28,697 nt of DNA from Bacteroidales bacterium (GTDB taxonomy: Bacteria; Bacteroidota; Bacteroidia; Bacteroidales; Muribaculaceae). Positions 24,390 through 28,697 of the stretch are shown in pieces. Numbering within the stretch: position 1 is the first letter of the stretch; every line of letters starts with the position of its first letter. Under the pieces are notes generated by a model. It was given only the letters and a program-made list of their open reading frames with translations, was not told the origin of the DNA and searched no databases. The stretch spans positions 1 to 28,697 of the forward strand of contig CAAGDX010000023.1 of assembly GCA_900768685.1 (NCBI GenBank), written 5' to 3'. Made by a program: the position numbers and the translations under genes.

Positions 24390-24418
24390 TTTGCCGGACA
24401 AATAAATTGTCCGGCAAA
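24390..24418 (-). terminator. Hairpin between the FKBP lipoprotein gene and prmC
   Basis: Arms TTTGCCGGACA (24390-24400) and TGTCCGGCAAA (24408-24418) pair perfectly over 11 bp with a 7-base loop. It lies 17 bases after the FKBP gene stop and ends 8 bases before the prmC ATG. It probably terminates the glyS-lemA-FKBP transcript, and read-through RNA would have the hairpin over the prmC ribosome site. Confidence 0.65.
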
Positions 24419-24434
24419 AATATATGTCTTGGAA

Positions 24435-24986
24435 TTATTTTTCTAATGAATAGATATCCACAAGTTTAATACCGAAGATAAGGTGTGAATACGGCTTGAT
24501 AGAACCTGCGGCATACTGTCCGTAACCTACATTGTACGGCACAATAACTTCCGCAGAATCACCCACATGCATGTATTGCAATGCTATTCTCCAGCCTTCC
24601 ACCACATTTGCCAGTTTTGTGCGGAAAATGCTGTCTGCGGGCTGAGTGCGGAGGTATGAAGAGTCAAATGGTTCATTATCATACGTGCGACCGTGATACT
24701 TCACATCTACAGTGCTGGAAGCGAGCGGGGAGAGATTGTTTTTAGTAAGCTCTCTATCTTTAAAAAAGCGGATTAAGACAAATGCACCGCTATTCCAATC
24801 AGGAACAATACGAGTATAGTACGCTTTGCCAGGAGTTTCCTCTCTTGCCGACTGTGCTATAAGCCATTCATCGTTTGCCTCACGCCATTCACGGTATTTT
24901 TCCCATGTGGTTTCCTCGTCATCGGAGCATGAGAAAAAAGCTGTGGTGAGCGGGAGCAAAAGCAGAAATAAAAGTAACTTCTTCAT
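24435..24986 (-). CDS. FKBP-type peptidyl-prolyl isomerase lipoprotein
   Basis: A 183-residue lipoprotein. The signal peptide ends FFSC with the lipid-bearing Cys at 20, followed by an acidic SDDEE stretch. A charged helical spacer precedes the FKBP fold: VDVKYHGRTYDNEPFDSSY, then VVEGWRIALQYMHVGDSAEV and the final strand HLIFGIKLVDI. FKBP enzymes interconvert prolyl bonds during folding; this copy would act in the periplasm or at the outer membrane. It starts 3 bases after the lemA stop and is therefore co-transcribed. It is similar in plan to the GldI-type lipoproteins of Bacteroidota, but there is no gliding gene context. Confidence 0.88.
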   Translation of the reverse strand: MKKLLLFLLLLPLTTAFFSCSDDEETTWEKYREWREANDEWLIAQSAREETPGKAYYTRIVPDWNSGAFVLIRFFKDRELTKNNLSPLASSTVDVKYHGRTYDNEPFDSSYLRTQPADSIFRTKLANVVEGWRIALQYMHVGDSAEVIVPYNVGYGQYAAGSIKPYSHLIFGIKLVDIYSLEK

Positions 24987-24989
24987 TGC

Positions 24990-25604
24990 TTAAAATTCTA
25001 CTTTTGGAGCACTTGCAGCGCCTTCTTCAGCTTCAAAACCGGCTTTCGTATCAAAACCGAACATTGAAGCAAAGATAGATGCAGGGAAACGACGAACTTT
25101 AAGGTTGTATTCCTTAACGGCTTTGTTGTAACGCATACGCTCTGTTGCAATACGGTTTTCAGTGCCTTCAAGTTGAGTCATAAGGTCACGGAAGTTTTCA
25201 TTTGCCTTGAGGTCCGGGTATGCTTCATGAACAGCGTTGACATACACAGAGAGTGCACTTTGGAGTTGACGTTGTGCAGCCTGGAACTGTTTCAAGGATT
25301 CTTCAGAACCGTTTGCCTGCTCTGCATCAGTACCTTGAGCGCCATTGTAAGCATCCTGGAGTCCTGCACGTGCTTTTGTGAGAGCCTCAAGTGTTTCACT
25401 TTCGTGTGAAGCATAACCCTTAACGGTATTAACGAGGTTTGGAATAAGGTCCATACGACGTTGATACTGTGACTCTACATTAGCCCAAGTATTGTTTAAT
25501 TCCTCTTCTGCTGTCACAAGTCCGTTGTAAGAAGAGCATCCTTGGAAACCAAGAAAAGCTACTAAAATGACTACGACAATGAGGATAATAGATGATTTTT
25601 TCAT
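24990..25604 (-). CDS. lemA: LemA family membrane protein
   Basis: A 204-residue protein. One membrane helix (5-22) precedes an extracytoplasmic helical bundle. The family core is visible: SSYNGLVTAEEELNNTWANV at 24-43, then QRRMDLIPNLVNTVKGYASHE, a central YPDLKANENFRDLMTQLEGTE and RMRYNKAVKEYNLKVRRFP. The Cys at 23, just after the helix (FQGCSS), is an imperfect lipobox, so a lipid anchor is possible. The role is poorly defined in bacteria. It lies 29 bases after glyS and 3 bases before the FKBP gene, in one transcript. Confidence 0.92.
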   Translation of the reverse strand: MKKSSIILIVVVILVAFLGFQGCSSYNGLVTAEEELNNTWANVESQYQRRMDLIPNLVNTVKGYASHESETLEALTKARAGLQDAYNGAQGTDAEQANGSEESLKQFQAAQRQLQSALSVYVNAVHEAYPDLKANENFRDLMTQLEGTENRIATERMRYNKAVKEYNLKVRRFPASIFASMFGFDTKAGFEAEEGAASAPKVEF

Positions 25605-25633
25605 AAAAAATTATGTTTAATTTGGAGTGAGAG

Positions 25634-27178
25634 TTATCCGAGTTTACGGAGAAGAGAATTGATGGAAACATTGTCGTGAATGAGTTTGTGGAGGTCCGCA
25701 ATTTTCACGCGAGTTTGCTGCATAGAGTCTCTTTCACGGAGTGTAACAGTCTCATCTTCAAGTGTCTGGTGGTCCACCGTGATGCAGTAAGGAGTACCTA
25801 TAGCATCTTGGCGACGGTAACGCTTGCCGATAGAGTCTTTTTCGTCGTAGTGGGTGGCGAAATCAAACTTGAGGTCGTTCACAATCTCACGAGCTTTTTC
25901 CGGAAGTCCGTCTTTCTTCACGAGTGGCATAACGGCACATTTCACAGGAGCCAAGGCTGCCGGCAAGTGAAGCACTACGCGGCTGTCACCACCTTCAAGC
26001 GGCTGTTCTTCGTAACTTGAGCAGAGTACGGAGAGGAACATACGGTCCACACCGATAGATGTTTCAATAACGTACGGAGTATAACTTTCGTTAAGTTCCG
26101 GGTCAAAGTATTGGATTTTCTTGCCGGAGAATTTTTCGTGCTGTGAAAGGTCAAAGTTTGTACGGGAGTGAATACCTTCCACTTCCTTGAATCCGAATGG
26201 CATTTCAAACTCGATATCAGTAGCGGCATTTGCATAGTGAGCGAGTTTTTCGTGGTCGTGGTAGCGATATTTTTCGTCACCAAGTCCAAGTGCTTTGTGC
26301 CATTTGAGGCGTGTTTCCTTCCAAGCAGCGAACCACTTGAGTTCTTCACCCGGGCGAACAAAGAATTGCATTTCCATTTGTTCAAATTCACGCATACGGA
26401 AAATAAACTGGCGAGCCACAATTTCATTACGGAAAGCCTTACCGATTTGTGCGATACCAAACGGAATACGCATACGGCCTGTTTTCTGCACGTTCAGGTA
26501 GTTTACGAAAATACCCTGTGCCGTTTCCGGGCGGAGATATACGTTCATAGCACCGTCTGCAGTAGAACCCATTTCCGTTTTGAACATGAGGTTAAACTGG
26601 CGAACGTCTGTCCAGTTGCGAGTACCGCTGATAGGGCAAACAATTTCCTCGTCAATAATAATCTGTTTGAGTTCCACGAGGTCGTTTGCATTCATAGCGT
26701 CTGAGAAACGCTGGTGCAATTCATCACGGTGTTTTTTGTGTTCTACCACGCGAGGATTTGTCTCGCGGAAAAGAGCCTCGTCAAAAGAATCGCCAAAGCG
26801 TTTTTTAGCCTTAGCCACTTCTTTTTCTATCTTTTCGTCAATCTTAGCGATAGCGTCTTCAATGAGAACGTCTGCACGATAACGTTTTTTGGAGTCTTTA
26901 TTGTCAATAAGAGGGTCATTAAAAGCATCTACGTGTCCGGAAGCTTTCCAGATTGTAGGGTGCATGAAAATAGCGGAGTCAATACCCACTATATTTTCGT
27001 GGAGGAGCGTCATTGCGTCCCACCAGTATCTCTTAATATTGTTTTTGAGTTCGACACCGTTTTGACCATAGTCGTAAACTGCTGCCAACCCGTCGTAAAT
27101 TTCACTTGATGGAAAGACAAAACCGTATTCCTTGGCGTGTGAAACGATTTTCTTAAAAACATCTTCTTGTTGTGCCAT
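25634..27178 (-). CDS. glyS: Glycyl-tRNA synthetase (single-chain, class II)
   Basis: A 514-residue homodimeric enzyme of the eukaryote/archaea/Gram-positive type, unlike the alpha2beta2 form of proteobacteria. N-terminal FKKIVSHAKEYGFVFPSSEIYDG is standard. Motif 2 reads AFRNEIVARQFIFRMREFEQ and motif 3 VIETSIGVDRMFLSVLCSSY, followed by the C-terminal anticodon-binding domain with APVKCAVMPLVKK and HYDEKDSIGKRYRRQDAIGT. ETAQGIFVNY is the glycine-pocket strand. Length is normal. It heads the series glyS-lemA-FKBP. Confidence 0.97.
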   Translation of the reverse strand: MAQQEDVFKKIVSHAKEYGFVFPSSEIYDGLAAVYDYGQNGVELKNNIKRYWWDAMTLLHENIVGIDSAIFMHPTIWKASGHVDAFNDPLIDNKDSKKRYRADVLIEDAIAKIDEKIEKEVAKAKKRFGDSFDEALFRETNPRVVEHKKHRDELHQRFSDAMNANDLVELKQIIIDEEIVCPISGTRNWTDVRQFNLMFKTEMGSTADGAMNVYLRPETAQGIFVNYLNVQKTGRMRIPFGIAQIGKAFRNEIVARQFIFRMREFEQMEMQFFVRPGEELKWFAAWKETRLKWHKALGLGDEKYRYHDHEKLAHYANAATDIEFEMPFGFKEVEGIHSRTNFDLSQHEKFSGKKIQYFDPELNESYTPYVIETSIGVDRMFLSVLCSSYEEQPLEGGDSRVVLHLPAALAPVKCAVMPLVKKDGLPEKAREIVNDLKFDFATHYDEKDSIGKRYRRQDAIGTPYCITVDHQTLEDETVTLRERDSMQQTRVKIADLHKLIHDNVSINSLLRKLG

Positions 27179-27230
27179 TGTAATAAGCTAAATGGATAAA
27201 TTTATTAGTAATTATATATTAATGAGTTTG

Positions 27231-27238
27231 CAAAGTTA
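27231..27238 (-). promoter_or_regulatory. -7 promoter element (TAACTTTG) for glyS
   Basis: The reverse strand reads TAACTTTG 53 bases before the glyS ATG. Nothing else is recognised in 27179-27303. Confidence 0.6.
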
Positions 27239-27303
27239 TAAACTTTCAATGACTTCTCAGTAAAAACGGCATTACTTTTTTGTTTCTTTCACATTTTAAG
27301 GCT

Positions 27304-27750
27304 CTAAACCGGAATTTTTATGCATAATTTATGATGCAACCCCACTCCGATGTTAGGAGCGTGAGCATCTTCCGGGAAAAATATTGCCGCTTGGTGACGT
27401 GTGGTTTTGAAAATCATCTGGGCCGCATCGCCGTAAAATTCAATGTCGCGTTCTTCGTCATAGTCCTGAATTTTGTTTTTCAGGTCCTTGACGTCGGACC
27501 AGCCTATGTATTCATCTTCCGAAAGCGGAATATGAATGTCAATAAACTTGCGGTGAGCCTCCAGCATTTTCTTTTCTGCCGGCATCATCGCCACTTCTTC
27601 CCGGTTTACTTTCACCTTGCCGTCACAAATCATCACGGAGCCTTTTTCAAAATGCTCGTCAATGTGTTCGGCAGCCCATTTCAGTGCTTCATAAATAAAC
27701 GGATTAAGATTGAGTAGTCTTTCTCTATCCTTTAAGTTTAACAGTATCAT
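27304..27750 (-). CDS. YhcH/YjgK/YiaL family protein (NanQ-like)
   Basis: A 148-residue beta-rich, cupin-like cytosolic protein of the DUF386 family. Metal-binding and fold motifs are present: EAHRKFIDIHIPLS (residues 69-82, with conserved Glu and His), FFPEDAHAPNIG near 126, and the final KLCIKIPV strand. E. coli NanQ of this family opens N-acetylneuraminate to aid sialic-acid use, but no sialic-acid gene is nearby, so substrate is open. It starts 70 bases after the tdk stop and may share its transcript. Confidence 0.88.
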   Translation of the reverse strand: MILLNLKDRERLLNLNPFIYEALKWAAEHIDEHFEKGSVMICDGKVKVNREEVAMMPAEKKMLEAHRKFIDIHIPLSEDEYIGWSDVKDLKNKIQDYDEERDIEFYGDAAQMIFKTTRHQAAIFFPEDAHAPNIGVGLHHKLCIKIPV

Positions 27751-27820
27751 AAATATGTGTTTTGGTTAATCTCTATTCCGTGCCATACGTTACGTAGCGA
27801 GTTTTTCATTCGCCTTATGC

Positions 27821-28468
27821 TTACTTCTTTGGAGGCTTAATCCTGGGCATAAAAGGAAGGATGTCTCTTTCCGCTTGCTCGATACGCTTGTTTCTCCAGC
27901 ATTTACGACACACGGCGATATACTTGTCATCACCACCGATTTCCACTTGCGCACCCTCTTCCACAAAGTCACCGTTTGCATCTATTCTGGCATTGATGAT
28001 AGTTTTGTTTCCGCAAGTACAAGTAGATTTTATTTCATCAATCGTATCTGCTATCTCAAACAAGCGACGTGAGCCTTCAAAAAGATGTGATTTGAAGTCT
28101 GTACGCAGTCCGTAGCATATCACATTGCTACCAAAGTCGTCAACAATCATGGAGAGTTGGTCCACTTGCTGCTCCGTGAGAAACTGTGCTTCATCTACCA
28201 GGTACCAATCCACAATTTTCTGTTCTTTCTCATAGAGTTCCACAGCAAAATTGTATAAATCCGTATCATGGTAAATCCACTGACATTCGCGTTCAATACC
28301 AATCCTTGAACGAATCACGTTTTTATTTTCACGGGTATCGATAACAGGCTTCATACAGACGTATGACATATTTCGTTCTTCAAAGTTGTATGCCGTAGTG
28401 AGCAGCAACGCCGTCTTTGCAGAACCCATAGTACCATATCTGAAATATAATTTTCCTTTGCGGCTCAT
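27821..28468 (-). CDS. tdk: Thymidine kinase (type II)
   Basis: A 215-residue salvage enzyme that phosphorylates thymidine with ATP. The ATG at 28466-28468 is chosen because an earlier in-frame start at 28511-28513 lies in the -7 promoter element. The P-loop is GTMGSAKT (12-19), in which the usual second glycine is alanine. The catalytic VDEAQFLTEQQV, YGLRTDFKSHLFEGS and IDEIKSTCTCGNK segments are intact, as are zinc cysteines (CTC...CRKC). The sequence follows the E. coli/Streptococcus branch of the family. Confidence 0.95.
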   Translation of the reverse strand: MSRKGKLYFRYGTMGSAKTALLLTTAYNFEERNMSYVCMKPVIDTRENKNVIRSRIGIERECQWIYHDTDLYNFAVELYEKEQKIVDWYLVDEAQFLTEQQVDQLSMIVDDFGSNVICYGLRTDFKSHLFEGSRRLFEIADTIDEIKSTCTCGNKTIINARIDANGDFVEEGAQVEIGGDDKYIAVCRKCWRNKRIEQAERDILPFMPRIKPPKK

Positions 28469-28510
28469 ATATAATGGTTGTTGGTTTATATTCTGTTCTA
28501 AAATTTTCCT

Positions 28511-28542
28511 CAAAGGTACATATTTTATTTTCTATTTGCAAA
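28511..28542 (-). promoter_or_regulatory. Promoter of tdk
   Basis: On the reverse strand TTTG (28539-28542) and TACCTTTG (28511-28518) are separated by 20 bases, a full Bacteroidota consensus, 42 bases before the ATG. Confidence 0.65.
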
Positions 28543-28571
28543 AATAGTTTTCAACACTCAAAAAGAATTAT

Positions 28572-28579
28572 TACCTTTG
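28572..28579 (+). promoter_or_regulatory. -7 promoter element (TACCTTTG) reading out of the window
   Basis: TACCTTTG with TTTT at 28548-28551 in the -33 position. It points to the right edge. The sequence after it holds only a 15-codon ATG frame from 28653 that is still open at the edge, too short to name. Confidence 0.45.
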
Positions 28580-28697
28580 TGGAAAATACGGACAAACCGG
28601 AATTATTCCTTTTGCAAAAATAAGAGCCTGTTTCATAAGAAATGTTAAAAAATGAGGCTGTCAGTCATTGAGCAGGTTTGTTTGTGCTTAAAAGGGC

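Overview
This window reads as the chromosome of a member of the Bacteroidales (phylum Bacteroidota), possibly a Muribaculaceae or Prevotella-like gut bacterium. Four things support this. Many genes are preceded by the Bacteroidota sigma-ABfr -7 motif TAnnTTTG, and Shine-Dalgarno sequences are weak. Several families are typical of the order: BT_3928-like DoxX, DUF4831, DUF1599 and DUF5722. Glycyl-tRNA synthetase is the single-chain form. One large secreted protein ends in what looks like a type IX secretion sorting tail. The family-level assignment is an inference.

Layout. 1-1991 (minus): start of a CoA-disulfide-reductase-like flavoprotein, a BT_3928/DoxX-type membrane protein and a duplicated-domain DUF1599 protein. 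2104-4730 (plus): bifunctional NAD(P)HX repair enzyme and a DUF4831 secreted protein. 4735-8228 (minus): TPR protein, the fatty-acid pair fabF-acpP, and an unrecognised acidic cytoplasmic protein. 8323-9424 (plus): ECF sigma factor with a four-helix membrane partner. 9475-15999 (minus): short surface-polysaccharide operon (WecA-like initiating transferase, Wza-like export lipoprotein, Wzc-like tyrosine autokinase, gmd, fcl). 16000-16423: non-coding region holding the capsule promoter, an array of about eight degenerate units at 32-33 bp spacing, and the promoter of the next gene. 16424-17785 (plus): AT-rich AAA ATPase with a C-terminal PD-(D/E)XK-like motif. 17870-21424 (minus): 1184-residue secreted putative glycoside hydrolase with four related beta-sandwich repeats. 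21585-22340 (plus): exonuclease III. 22352-27178 (minus): glyS-lemA-FKBP lipoprotein, then prmC-recX-comF. 27304-28468 (minus): YhcH/NanQ-like protein and thymidine kinase. The last 180 bases hold divergent promoters and no identifiable gene.

How the genes work together. acpP and fabF supply fatty-acid elongation. The 9.5-16 kb operon starts and exports a surface glycan and makes GDP-L-fucose, but it has no glycosyltransferase, flippase or polymerase, so those must be elsewhere. The sigma factor and its membrane partner form an envelope-signalling pair. glyS to comF are housekeeping genes in close-packed series.

The least ordinary part is 16000-17850. A regularly phased, G-depleted repeat array lies between the capsule promoter and a probably acquired ATPase/nuclease-like gene, which itself ends in an 18-bp perfect inverted repeat. 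I see no tRNA, rRNA, classical CRISPR array or complete insertion sequence.
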